DNA from: Crenothrix polyspora
Lineage (GTDB): Bacteria > Pseudomonadota > Gammaproteobacteria > Methylococcales > Methylomonadaceae
Assembly (NCBI RefSeq): GCF_900163755.1
Contig: NZ_FUKI01000097.1
Span: 1 to 44,741, forward strand
Length of the DNA stretch: 44,741 nucleotides
Reading direction: 5' to 3'
Both the position numbers and the translations under genes were made by a program. The notes beneath the pieces are model-generated. The model was not told where the DNA came from. It saw nothing but the letters and a program-made list of their open reading frames with translations, and ran no database searches. Below, piece after piece: positions 38,213-44,741 of this stretch (position 1 is its first letter; each line of letters starts with the position of its first letter).

Positions 38213-39220
38213 TTACATTTTATGATCACTCATAATCCGGTCGAGTGGGCTACTGACACCCTTCCCGCCTTTGTTGAGGACGTGGGTGTAGATCATTGTG
38301 GTGGAAACGTCGGAATGTCCCAATAATTCCTGTACGGTACGAATATCGTAACCACTTTCCAGCAAATGGGTAGCAAAGGAATGTCGAAACGTGTGTGGTG
38401 TAGCGGGTTTAGTCAGATTGGCATCGCGTACGGCTTGTTTAACTGCCCGCTGTATGGCTTGTTCTTGTACATGATGGCGACGTTGTATTTGGGTGCGTGG
38501 ATCAGTTGAAATTTTGCCTGCAGGAAAAATATACTGCCACATCCAGTCTTTGGCGGCGTTTGGATATTTACGTTCTAAGGCATACGGCATGTACACTGCG
38601 CCAAACCCCTGTGTCAAATCGTTTTCATGTAATCGCCGCACTGCTACAAGATGAGTTTGTAACGCTGTTGCTAAAGAAACAGGCAGCATGGTGACGCGAT
38701 CTTTAAAGCCCTTGCCATCGCGGATTAGAATCTCATGACGTTTAAAGTCGACATCTTGTATGCGTAAGCGCAAACACTCCATAATGCGCATCCCCGTTCC
38801 ATACAGTAAGCTTGCCACCAGCCAATGCGTTCCGGTTAGTCGCGACAAAATCGCCTGGATTTCATCACGGTTTAATACGACGGGCAAGCGCCTGGGTGTT
38901 TTGGCATGTTCAACATTATCCAGCCAGGGCAATTGCAGCTCTAATACTTCTTTATAGAGAAATAATATCGCGCATTTGGCCTGATTTTGGGTAGAAGCAG
39001 ACACCTTTCCCTTAACGGCTAGATGTGTTAAAAATTGTTCTACTTCTGCTGCCCCCATGTCACGCGGGTGCTTTTTACCAAAATGCAGAATGAAGCGTTT
39101 AATCCAGTCCGTATATGCTTGTTCAGTACGAATGCTGTAATGCTTAAGACGAATTTTTCCTCTGACTTGATCGAGTAGTTTTGGCGCTTGTGCAGGTATA
39201 TTTTCTGAAGGGTATTGCAT
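38213..39220 (-). CDS. intI: Integron integrase IntI
   Basis: 335 residues, tyrosine recombinase. The SAM-like N-terminal domain (about 20-100) is followed by a catalytic domain with Arg145, His276-x2-Arg279, His302 and nucleophile Tyr311. The IntI-specific insert (about 213-250, containing NAAKDWMWQYIFPAGKIS and DPRTQIQRRHHV) sets it apart from XerC/D. It inserts and excises cassettes by recombining attI with folded single-stranded attC sites. It reads away from the array, as integrases do, with attI about 120 bases from its start. It appears intact. No clear LexA box (CTGT-N8-ACAG) is visible upstream. Confidence 0.96.
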   Translation of the reverse strand: MQYPSENIPAQAPKLLDQVRGKIRLKHYSIRTEQAYTDWIKRFILHFGKKHPRDMGAAEVEQFLTHLAVKGKVSASTQNQAKCAILFLYKEVLELQLPWLDNVEHAKTPRRLPVVLNRDEIQAILSRLTGTHWLVASLLYGTGMRIMECLRLRIQDVDFKRHEILIRDGKGFKDRVTMLPVSLATALQTHLVAVRRLHENDLTQGFGAVYMPYALERKYPNAAKDWMWQYIFPAGKISTDPRTQIQRRHHVQEQAIQRAVKQAVRDANLTKPATPHTFRHSFATHLLESGYDIRTVQELLGHSDVSTTMIYTHVLNKGGKGVSSPLDRIMSDHKM

Positions 39221-39274
39221 TTAATTTAGGATATGCTAAATTCTTTTACATCAATGAAATTAAAACTATTTTAA

Positions 39275-39347
39275 CTTTTTAAAATTATTTAGACAACTTA
39301 ATGACGTAATGTTTTGCGTCAATTAGGATGTCTAGTATTAGTTAGGC
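39275..39347 (+). other. attI site and first cassette junction
   Basis: GTTAGGC at 39341-39347 fits the core G/TTRRRY at which cassettes insert. It lies between intI and the first gene, and its TTAGGC matches the GCCTAAC that opens the first attC (41845). The left boundary is only estimated. I found no convincing Pc promoter in this segment. Confidence 0.7.
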
Positions 39348-39373
39348 TATGAATGTTACGATGGAGACAGTAT

Positions 39374-40333
39374 GTGAAAAAGATAGATGAACTATTTATT
39401 GAGCAAGAGAAGGCTTCAAAATTGATGATAGTAGCATCCTCATTATTATGGGTTGGGGTGCTTGTTTTATATCGCCTTTCGGTGGATGATTTTAAGTTAG
39501 ATGCAGCATTAAAAAATACTATTGCGGATGTTAAATTTTTTAGTCTAACTGCATTTACAATAGTCACAAATATTTTTGCTGCAATAATATTCACTTACTT
39601 TTATAAAGCTAAAGAGTCTAACAGGCTAAAAACATTAAATGAAATATCAAACCCTAGTTTCATGCTAGAAGTTCTTAAAGATATTGCTCATTATAAGGGA
39701 GTATACTGTGCAGACCATGATGTACAAGTTAAGTTAAGAAGATTTCCAGCTACAAACGACATTTTAATGTGTGATTTAACATATAAATATAAAAAGTCTC
39801 ATATTAAGAAAGATGTAAAATTTACTATTTATAGAATAACACAAAGCACTAATAAGCGCAGTTTACCATTAATAGCTGACGAATGCTTAAATAATGAATT
39901 TGTTTGGTATAACGACGAAACAGACTTTAGTTACGCGGTTAATTCCGGAGACTATACGATTGGTAATCTACTTATCGAAGGGATGATTCACGATTTGAAC
40001 CGTGAAGAAAAAAATAATGGTGAAATAATTATATTTACATGCAGCTTAGATAAAGAAATTGAGTCAATGGCAATGATTACTTACAAAGTAACCATTCCTG
40101 TCGAAAAAGAAAGCGTGATAACAATTACAGCTGAGTTTCCATCTAATAAGGGAGGAATTACCTTTGATTACTCTGATCTATCACCTGAAATAACAGTTTC
40201 GGCATTTACAAGAACAGGTATAAAATCTAATCCCGTTGATTTAAGCTCAGATGGTGGTGTTAAAAAATTTGAGCATAATGGGTGGCTTCTTCCAAAAGAT
40301 GGATATGTATTTGCATGGTGGAATGTACCCTAA
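39374..40333 (+). CDS. Two-helix membrane protein with a large beta-rich domain, unknown
   Basis: About 319 residues that I do not recognise. Two hydrophobic helices close to the N terminus (about 12-30 and 50-72) flank a short loop. The remaining 240 residues are soluble and beta-rich, ending GWLLPKDGYVFAWWNVP. With two helices close together, the large domain probably faces the cytoplasm. I prefer the GTG at 39374, which has GGAGA seven bases upstream; an ATG at 39353 without Shine-Dalgarno would add seven residues. Its end overlaps the next gene by 19 bases, so the two are translationally linked. A sensor or effector anchored in the membrane is a possible reading, by inference only. Confidence 0.72.
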   Translation: MKKIDELFIEQEKASKLMIVASSLLWVGVLVLYRLSVDDFKLDAALKNTIADVKFFSLTAFTIVTNIFAAIIFTYFYKAKESNRLKTLNEISNPSFMLEVLKDIAHYKGVYCADHDVQVKLRRFPATNDILMCDLTYKYKKSHIKKDVKFTIYRITQSTNKRSLPLIADECLNNEFVWYNDETDFSYAVNSGDYTIGNLLIEGMIHDLNREEKNNGEIIIFTCSLDKEIESMAMITYKVTIPVEKESVITITAEFPSNKGGITFDYSDLSPEITVSAFTRTGIKSNPVDLSSDGGVKKFEHNGWLLPKDGYVFAWWNVP

Positions 40334-40785
40334 CTCGTGATAATTGTGGAAAAGCTATTTATTCAGCACTACTTTCTTTTTTCTTTATTCAAGAAAGGAA
40401 TGAGAATATACGTACTCTTAACGACATCATACGCAACTTAAAAAAAGATGGGCTAAGTTTCTCAATGTATATTCCGTGGTTTTTCTTCATAAACCCATTC
40501 TGGTATACATACCATAAAAATTTAATAGCTAAAAAAAATATTGAACCATTAAAAAAACAAAAAAACGGGGTAATGCTGCACTATGTTACTTGTAACCAGT
40601 TGTATGGCATACAAGACTCTTGGTGTCATTTTGTTTGCGAAATATATGATTCAGGAAAAAGAATAAATTTTATTGATCCATATAAAAAGCATATTGTTAT
40701 TGACTACCCTAAACATAAAACAACGAAGATAGATTTTGAATCGTTCTTATCTTCTAATCATATTATGCTTTACATTTATAGATGA
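40315..40785 (+). CDS. Possible C39-like (papain-fold) cysteine peptidase
   Basis: 156 residues from the ATG at 40315; a GTG at 40282 would lengthen it. Three spaced motifs suggest a papain-like triad: Cys11 in DNCGKAIYS, His105 in SWCHFVCEIY and Asp121 in FIDPYK. The H-x-V ... I-D-P pattern is like peptidase C39 domains, and a central GVMLHYVTCNQLYG strand fits. A hydrophobic stretch (PWFFFINPFW) lies mid-protein. The similarity is remote and seen by eye. It overlaps the membrane-protein gene before it and ends 4 bases before the formyltransferase, so the three form a unit. A transferase of the same fold is an alternative. Confidence 0.6.
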   Translation: MVECTLTRDNCGKAIYSALLSFFFIQERNENIRTLNDIIRNLKKDGLSFSMYIPWFFFINPFWYTYHKNLIAKKNIEPLKKQKNGVMLHYVTCNQLYGIQDSWCHFVCEIYDSGKRINFIDPYKKHIVIDYPKHKTTKIDFESFLSSNHIMLYIYR

Positions 40786-40789
40786 CCAT

Positions 40790-41614
40790 ATGAAAATTGC
40801 CTATTTTGGTTACGACTTCTTTTGGAAATGCTTAGAGTATCTGTTAAACAATGATAATGAAATCATTAAGGTTTTTACATACAAAACGGATAATACTTAT
40901 AACTTTAATTATAAAATAACTGACTTATTATCAAATAAGTCCATTCCTGTTCAATTCGGCAAGGCAACAGAAAACGATATACAAAAACTTGTCGATTCAG
41001 GTTGTGAACTCATAGTATCAGCGGCCTACCCTTATAAAATTCCTATCATAAATGATCTTAAAGGAATAAATATTCACCCTACCTTACTTCCGCAAGGAAG
41101 GGGACCTTGGCCGCTTCCGTACATTATACTAAATAAACTAGTAGAAAGTGGGGTAACTATCCATAAACTAAACGAAAAATTTGATTCAGGGGATATTTTG
41201 ATTCAGGGTTCGTACCCAGTTTCAGAAAAAGATAATTTAGAATCCATATCATGCAAAAGCCAAATAGTCGCAATTGACATACTTCAGCGACTTATGTTTG
41301 ATTTTGACAAGTATTGGATAAACTCGAAGCCACAAGGTGAAGGAAGTTATTGGGCGTTTCCCAGTGATGATAAACAAACCATAAAATGGAATGATAGTGT
41401 TGATAATATAGATAGGATTGCTCGTGCTTTCGGTAAGTTAGAATCAACAGCAAATTTTGCTGAAAAAATCTGGGTCATTAGAGATTTGAGTGTTTGGAAA
41501 CAAAATCACAATTACGAAATAGGCAGTGTTGTTCACGAAACAAATAAAGAGGTGGTTGTAGCAGCATCAGATGGGCTTGTCTGTCTAAGGTTTTTTTCTG
41601 AATATTTGGTTTAA
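40790..41614 (+). CDS. GART-type formyltransferase (Fmt-like)
   Basis: 274 residues. The N10-formyltetrahydrofolate transferase triad is complete: Asn94 and His96 in NIHPTLLPQGRGPWP, and Asp132 in FDSGDIL, with the 36-residue His-to-Asp spacing of the family. A C-terminal domain (about 200-274) resembles the OB-like end of Fmt and sugar formyltransferases. It moves a formyl group to an amine; the acceptor (aminoacyl-tRNA, sugar nucleotide or peptide) is unknown. It is shorter than Met-tRNA formyltransferase (about 310-315), so it is unlikely to be the housekeeping enzyme. Start MKIAYFGYDF at 40790, just after the preceding stop. Confidence 0.85.
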   Translation: MKIAYFGYDFFWKCLEYLLNNDNEIIKVFTYKTDNTYNFNYKITDLLSNKSIPVQFGKATENDIQKLVDSGCELIVSAAYPYKIPIINDLKGINIHPTLLPQGRGPWPLPYIILNKLVESGVTIHKLNEKFDSGDILIQGSYPVSEKDNLESISCKSQIVAIDILQRLMFDFDKYWINSKPQGEGSYWAFPSDDKQTIKWNDSVDNIDRIARAFGKLESTANFAEKIWVIRDLSVWKQNHNYEIGSVVHETNKEVVVAASDGLVCLRFFSEYLV

Positions 41615-41644
41615 CGTAGCTTTTGAGGAATATGGATAAATATT

Positions 41645-41758
41645 ATGCTTAAAGTAATAAAGGTGTTAATTTCTTATTTTGTCTTGATACTTGATATGGG
41701 CGGAGGCGGTCAGCCAAAAAAGTTTAAAGGTATACCGAGCAAAAATAAAAAACTTTAA
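41645..41758 (+). CDS. Possible 37-residue membrane peptide in cassette 1
   Basis: Reads MLKVIKVLISYFVLILDMGG and then a basic Gly/Lys tail (KKFKGIPSKNKKL). One short hydrophobic helix followed by a positive tail is what small toxins and membrane peptides look like. The TGAGGA upstream is 15 bases away, and a 6-codon frame (41632) overlaps its start. Support is weak. It sits between the formyltransferase and attC. Confidence 0.3.
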   Translation: MLKVIKVLISYFVLILDMGGGGQPKKFKGIPSKNKKL

Positions 41759-41844
41759 CCTGATAGATATTTCCCTAATTTTACAAATCTCATGGTTAAT
41801 GTATGTGTTTTCGTTATGCACTGAATAGCTTCCTATGTTTGGTG

Positions 41845-41968
41845 GCCTAACATTACGCTCAAGCGGGACGCGCCTTTTCGTGGCGGTTTTGAAGGTTTGT
41901 TATTTTTTTGGCTTCAGTGGCTTCGCCAATCTTCCGTGACAGGCGCGCCCCTTAGCTTTACGTTAGGC
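41845..41968 (+). other. attC site of cassette 1
   Basis: Starts GCCTAAC (41845-41851) and ends GTTAGGC (41962-41968), exact complements. Inner arms GGGACGCGCC / GGCGCGCCCC pair as the L boxes. 124 bases, a long attC. About 8 differences by eye from the attC at 42446. Confidence 0.92.
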
Positions 41969-41984
41969 ATTTTTAGGAAACCAT

Positions 41985-42419
41985 ATGGACATCAATAGAC
42001 TAGCTCCTGCTATCGCGACGCATGAACTTCTCATCAAAGCGCCAGCGCAAAAAATTTGGAGTCTTGTCGCAGAAATTGACCACTGGCCTAAGTGGAATCC
42101 AGCAATAAAAAGCGCAAAGCTAAATGGTTCTTTTGATATTGGAACAACCTTCAACTGGAAGAGTGGCGGAATAACCATCGTTTCTACGCTTCAGGAAATT
42201 CAGACGATGACGAAACTTGTATGGACGGGCAATGCAATCGGAACCCGTGCAATTCATGTCTGGAGCTTCCAGTCTACATCAGATGGCGTGTTAGTTCGCA
42301 CGTCAGAATCATTTGAGGGGTGGCTTGTAAAACTCATGCGTAAATCAATGCAGAGAACCCTCGACGAATCATTAGTAGCTTGGCTTAATCAACTTAAATG
42401 TAAGGCAGAAGCCGGGTAG
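41985..42419 (+). CDS. SRPBCC (START-like) ligand-binding domain protein
   Basis: 144 residues. The N-terminal HELLIKAPAQKIWSLVAEIDHWPKWNPAIKSAKL is the classic start of polyketide cyclase/SRPBCC proteins. It is followed by strands that surround a hydrophobic pocket and a C-terminal helix (LVKLMRKSMQRTLDESLVAWLNQLK). Such proteins bind or transform small hydrophobic ligands; which one is unknown. AGGAAACC precedes the ATG. It is the only gene of cassette 2 (41963-42563), oriented away from intI as cassette genes are. Confidence 0.87.
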   Translation: MDINRLAPAIATHELLIKAPAQKIWSLVAEIDHWPKWNPAIKSAKLNGSFDIGTTFNWKSGGITIVSTLQEIQTMTKLVWTGNAIGTRAIHVWSFQSTSDGVLVRTSESFEGWLVKLMRKSMQRTLDESLVAWLNQLKCKAEAG

Positions 42420-42445
42420 TTGTTTGGCGACCCAACGTCCATTCG

Positions 42446-42569
42446 GCCTAACATTACGCTCAAGTGGGACGCGCCTTTTCGTGGCGGTTTTGAAGGTTTG
42501 TTGTTTTTCCGGCTCCGGTGGCTTCGCCAGTCTTCCGTGAAAGGCGCGCCCCTTAGCTTTACGTTAGGC
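42446..42569 (+). other. attC site of cassette 2
   Basis: GCCTAAC (42446-42452) to GTTAGGC (42563-42569), 124 bases, same family as the preceding attC. Differences include C to T in CAAGCGGG and changes in the loop-proximal part. The stem words GACGCGCC and GGCGCGCC are unchanged. Confidence 0.93.
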
Positions 42570-42604
42570 AGCACGAAGACCACTTTCCGCCGAGAGGAGA
42601 TCAC

Positions 42605-43042
42605 ATGGACGAAACATCGAACTCCAACGACCGCGCGCAGTTTCTGTACGAGGAAGGAATGCGATACAACTGGCGCGGGCCTGATTCCGGAGCAAACGCT
42701 GCCGTAGCCAGAGCTTCATTCGAGCAAGCCACCAGACTTCGTCATCCAAGGGCTATGCGAGAACTCGCTGAAATGATGTTTGTTGGTTCTGGCGGTGCTA
42801 AAGAGCAGGAACGCGCACTTCAATTGAAGTTTCATGCCGCTAGGCTCGGCGAGATCGAAGCGCTTGAAGAACTCTCGGCGCTGCTGGGTAGCTACGCTGA
42901 AGAACAGGTCAAACCATCCGAACGAAACCGGGCCGAGCTTGCAGCCAAGAAGGCAGAGCAGGCAGGCGAGTTGCTGCACTATCTCGGTTCCTATATCGCT
43001 GGGCTAGCGCCCCTGTCTCACCTGAGTGTTGGTCAAGCATGA
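42605..43042 (+). CDS. Sel1-like repeat protein
   Basis: 145 residues. The pattern A-x-F-E-Q-A-x-R-L-R-H-P-x-A-M-x-E-L-A-E-M (about 39-60) and ALQLKFHAARLGEIEALEELS (about 75-95) are Sel1/TPR-type alpha-alpha units. It is a cytoplasmic helical protein, probably for protein-protein contact. GAGAGGAG eight bases upstream is a strong Shine-Dalgarno. It is the only gene of cassette 3 (42564-43148), whose GC content is higher than cassette 1, so its origin differs. Confidence 0.75.
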   Translation: MDETSNSNDRAQFLYEEGMRYNWRGPDSGANAAVARASFEQATRLRHPRAMRELAEMMFVGSGGAKEQERALQLKFHAARLGEIEALEELSALLGSYAEEQVKPSERNRAELAAKKAEQAGELLHYLGSYIAGLAPLSHLSVGQA

Positions 43043-43082
43043 GCGCAGGCATCCAAAAATCAGTCCGTCGCAGAAGCGTGCG

Positions 43083-43154
43083 GCCTAACCCTTCCATCGA
43101 GAGGGACGTCCAAGAGCTATCGCTCTTGGCCGCCCCTCATGTCAAACGTTAGGC
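43083..43154 (+). other. attC site of cassette 3
   Basis: GCCTAAC (43083-43089) to GTTAGGC (43148-43154), 72 bases. The tip hairpin is CCAAGAGC / GCTCTTGG. Belongs to a different attC family from the two before it. Confidence 0.93.
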
Positions 43155-43599
43155 GGCAGAAAATGCGAAACGCACAGCCCTCGGCCAGCAGCGCTTTAAG
43201 GTGTCACCGCATTCGCGCCTGGTCAGCACCGAAGCAACTGGAGCAGTTCAGTCAGGAGGTTGGGCCGTCGCTTGCACTCAAGGGTCGGTCTAGAGGTTCG
43301 CGCGAGGCTACTTCGGCTTTTCGGTTACGCGCCGTCTTCTGTGTTTCGCCACCAAGCGTTTGCTTCTCAGCACGCACTTTTCTTCGTCCCCTGTGCTCAC
43401 TCGGTGCGCCGGGCACTCTGCGCAAGTCTCGCGCGCTTGTCGGCTCGCAGCCCGATAAGCCTTCGGTCAAGCCCCCGCGTGTCCTCTACAGTGCGCTCAG
43501 GCTTCTGGCAGCAAGCTTCCGTGCTTGTCAGCCGCCTAACCCTTCCATCGAGAGGGACGTCCAAGGGCTAGCGCCCTTGGCCGCCCCTCATGTCAAACG
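43149..43599 (+). mobile_element. Integron cassette 4, no convincing gene
   Basis: About 450 bases, GC-rich. Frames are open on both strands but none looks like a protein. The longest plus frame (43139-43612) starts inside attC3 and runs through attC4, and its composition is Ser/Arg/Pro-rich. There is no Shine-Dalgarno. It may be an ORF-less cassette, perhaps carrying a promoter or a non-coding RNA. Confidence 0.6.
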
Positions 43600-43605
43600 T
43601 TATGC
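43534..43605 (+). other. attC site of cassette 4
   Basis: GCCTAAC (43534-43540) to GTTATGC (43599-43605), 72 bases, nearly identical to attC at 43083. The tip hairpin is CCAAGGGC / GCCCTTGG: an A-T pair in the sister site is a G-C pair here, so the fold is kept. The final core GTTATGC belongs to cassette 5. Confidence 0.93.
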
Positions 43606-43658
43606 CTTGTAACTGGTATATGTTGCTTCGTGTAACCTAAGAAGTTACAATTTGAAGC

Positions 43659-43937
43659 ATGATTAAAAGCTTCAATCACAAAGGCCTGGAAAAATTCTTT
43701 ACCACTAGCACTCAAAGTGGAATCCAACCTATTCATGCCAAGCGGTTACGTTTAATTTTGGCATTGTTGAACGATGCTCATCAGTTGAGTGATTTAGATG
43801 CTCCAGCTCTACGCTTACATCAATTGAAAGGTGATCTTGAAGGTTTTTGGTCTGTTACAGTTCAAGCGAATTGGCGGGTTGTTTTTCGCTTTGAGGATGG
43901 CAACGCCTACGTTGTCGATTATCTGGACTACCACTAA
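43659..43937 (+). CDS. higB: HigB-family toxin (cassette 5)
   Basis: 92 residues, the usual HigB length. It has the IKSFNHKGLEKFF opening, the LRLHQLKGDLEGFWSVTVQANWRVVFRF centre and the VVDYLDYH end. The ribosome-dependent mRNA-cleaving toxin role is known from the family. It is followed after 12 bases by higA. The pair fills cassette 5 (43600-43599+757). Toxin-antitoxin cassettes are common in large integrons and are thought to stabilise arrays. It is clearly diverged from the higB at 3064, so this is not a recent duplication. Confidence 0.93.
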   Translation: MIKSFNHKGLEKFFTTSTQSGIQPIHAKRLRLILALLNDAHQLSDLDAPALRLHQLKGDLEGFWSVTVQANWRVVFRFEDGNAYVVDYLDYH

Positions 43938-43949
43938 TGAGTCGTGTTT

Positions 43950-44234
43950 ATGCGAATGTATGATCCCCCACATCCTGGCGAAATGCTTTATGAACTCTGG
44001 TTGCAACCATTAGGATTGACTATTACCCAAGCAGCCCAACAATTGAATGTCACCCGAAAAACTGTTTCTTCTATAGTTAATGGTAAAACGGGTGTCAGTC
44101 CTGAAATGGCAGTTCGATTGGAATTGGCGTTTGGGAAAAGTGCCGAATCATGGCTTTCTGCTCAATCGGCTTATGATTTGTGGCAATTGGAAGCTAAGCG
44201 CGAAACTTTGGGTGTTCATCGCGTGGCTGCTTAG
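43950..44234 (+). CDS. higA: HigA-family antitoxin (cassette 5)
   Basis: 94 residues from the ATG at 43950; a GTG at 43944 would add two. The signature [29 protein letters not shown] leads into a helix-turn-helix with [15 protein letters not shown]. The C-terminal [16 protein letters not shown] segment reads [22 protein letters not shown]. It neutralises the HigB before it and probably represses the pair. It ends 44 bases before the next attC. Confidence 0.93.
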   Translation: MRMYDPPHPGEMLYELWLQPLGLTITQAAQQLNVTRKTVSSIVNGKTGVSPEMAVRLELAFGKSAESWLSAQSAYDLWQLEAKRETLGVHRVAA

Positions 44235-44277
44235 CTGTTGTGGCACAGGGGCTTTTTAGTTCTGTGTTGGTTTAGCA

Positions 44278-44362
44278 GCATAACGGGGCGCTCAACCAGA
44301 CTGGCCTTGATACCCCAGTTTTATTTACAGCTCTCTGGCCAGCCGGTTAGCTTACGTTATAC
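44278..44362 (+). other. attC site of cassette 5
   Basis: GCATAAC (44278-44284) is the exact complement of the GTTATGC core that starts cassette 5 (43599). The site ends GTTATAC (44356-44362), the core of the next cassette. 85 bases, a third attC type. Inner CTGGCC / GGCCAG words pair. Confidence 0.85.
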
Positions 44363-44681
44363 CTTTGTTCCCGTTTGGGGCGTTTTTCTTGTTATCGGTA
44401 CAGTCTTTTGGTGGGCTTCTTTTCGTAAAGTGGTTGGCCGCCGTGGGAAAATTATCTTCCCTGCCCGTTTGGCACGTTCAGGTTTGGCCGAAACATCGGC
44501 GGTGCTACACAGTAGGAGTGTGTTTACACCTTGTGCGGCAATGGTAACTTGCAGTTACTTATATAGTGCGTGGGCCGCACAAGGTGTAAGCCGCGAGTCC
44601 TTGGTTTATTGGCTTTCGTGGTTTCGGTTGGCATTTTTGTCCGGTGGTTGTTTGGCCTTTGTGCATATGTTTGGCCTTATA
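44363..44681 (+). other. Partial cassette 6, no confident gene
   Basis: A hydrophobic frame (44238-44690) runs through attC5 and has no start inside the cassette, so I do not call it. A perfect 16-bp inverted repeat, TTACACCTTGTGCGGC (44524-44539) and its complement (44574-44589), encloses a smaller GTAAC/GTTAC pair. The unit may be non-coding. Confidence 0.5.
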
Positions 44682-44741
44682 ATCGGGTAGCCAGGGGCAT
44701 CTAACCCCCAGCCCCCACACCACCCACCATGCGGGTCCGCA
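44682..44741 (-). mobile_element. Probable 3' end of a group II intron (domains V-VI), cut by the window
   Basis: Read on the minus strand, TGCGGACCCGCATGGTGGG followed by TGGTGTGGGG looks like the tip and 3' half of domain V. Next, GCTGGGGGTTAGATGCCCCTGGC would fold as domain VI with a bulged A, and CTACCCGAT is a typical intron 3' end. The 5' side of domain V and the reverse transcriptase would lie beyond the window. Class C introns that target attC sites insert opposite to the cassette genes, as here. This is judged from memory of such sequences. Confidence 0.5.

Larger units (their letters stand above)
39342..41962 (+). mobile_element. Integron cassette 1 (three-gene, 2.6 kb)
   Basis: Runs from the attI core cut (G/TTAGGC at 39341/39342) to the cut in the first attC (41962/41963). 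I found no second attC inside. It is clearly more A/T-rich than the chromosome before 38000, consistent with acquisition. Most cassettes hold one gene; this one holds three in tight order plus a possible fourth small frame. Confidence 0.8.

Noticed and set aside
40843..40849. GTTAAAC inside the formyltransferase gene, considered as an internal attC core
   Set aside because: No partner RYYYAAC core with pairing arms lies near it; a match to such a loose 7-base motif is expected by chance.
43139..43612. 157-residue frame across cassette 4
   Set aside because: Begins inside one attC and ends beyond the next, so it is not a cassette gene; composition is typical of GC-rich non-coding DNA.
44238..44690. 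150-residue hydrophobic frame at the right end
   Set aside because: Starts before attC5, reads through it and ends in the putative intron; no start codon with a ribosome site inside cassette 6.

Overview
The window reads as chromosomal DNA of a gammaproteobacterium. A methanotroph-like (Methylococcales) host is my best guess, from the mix of assimilatory nitrate genes, a single-lipoyl pyruvate dehydrogenase and abundant short TAGGTTGGG-type inverted repeats. That assignment is inference; no methane-oxidation gene is present.

Positions 1-15300 are a nitrate assimilation region. It holds a cold-shock gene, then a PP2C phosphatase-Ser/Thr kinase fusion (-), a higBA toxin-antitoxin pair, a NarK-type transporter (-) and the divergent nirB-nirD-phzF-cupin run. 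These are followed by a small EexN-like protein (-), a NasA-type nitrate reductase, ccdAB, and a fused four-cluster ferredoxin/DmsC-like membrane anchor that may feed quinol electrons to NasA. Nitrate would be imported by NarK, reduced by NasA and then by NirBD to ammonium. MoaC/MoaD/MoaE further on make molybdopterin, the cofactor NasA needs.

Positions 15600-38100 are mostly housekeeping: dusA, an AT-rich stretch leading to a 64-residue membrane protein, a solitary lpxD, moaC and moaDE, a DUF2797 protein, a metallophosphoesterase, an EF-G paralogue followed by prfC, and the pyruvate dehydrogenase genes aceE-aceF-lpd. After these come a GH17-GT2 beta-glucan synthase-like protein, a methyltransferase and a secreted seven-repeat beta-propeller. 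The gaps carry nested inverted repeats.

Positions 38213-44741 are a chromosomal integron: intI (-), an attI junction at 39341, and at least five cassettes, each closed by an attC site I could delimit by its core sequences. Cassette 1 is 2.6 kb and carries three closely packed unfamiliar genes: a two-helix membrane protein, a C39-like cysteine peptidase candidate and a GART-type formyltransferase. Cassette 2 carries an SRPBCC protein, cassette 3 a Sel1-like protein, cassette 4 no convincing gene, and cassette 5 a second higBA. A sixth, partial cassette is interrupted at the window edge by what looks like the 3' end (domains V-VI) of a group II intron on the minus strand, the orientation known for attC-targeting class C introns. 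Cassette 1 is the best candidate here for an undescribed system.
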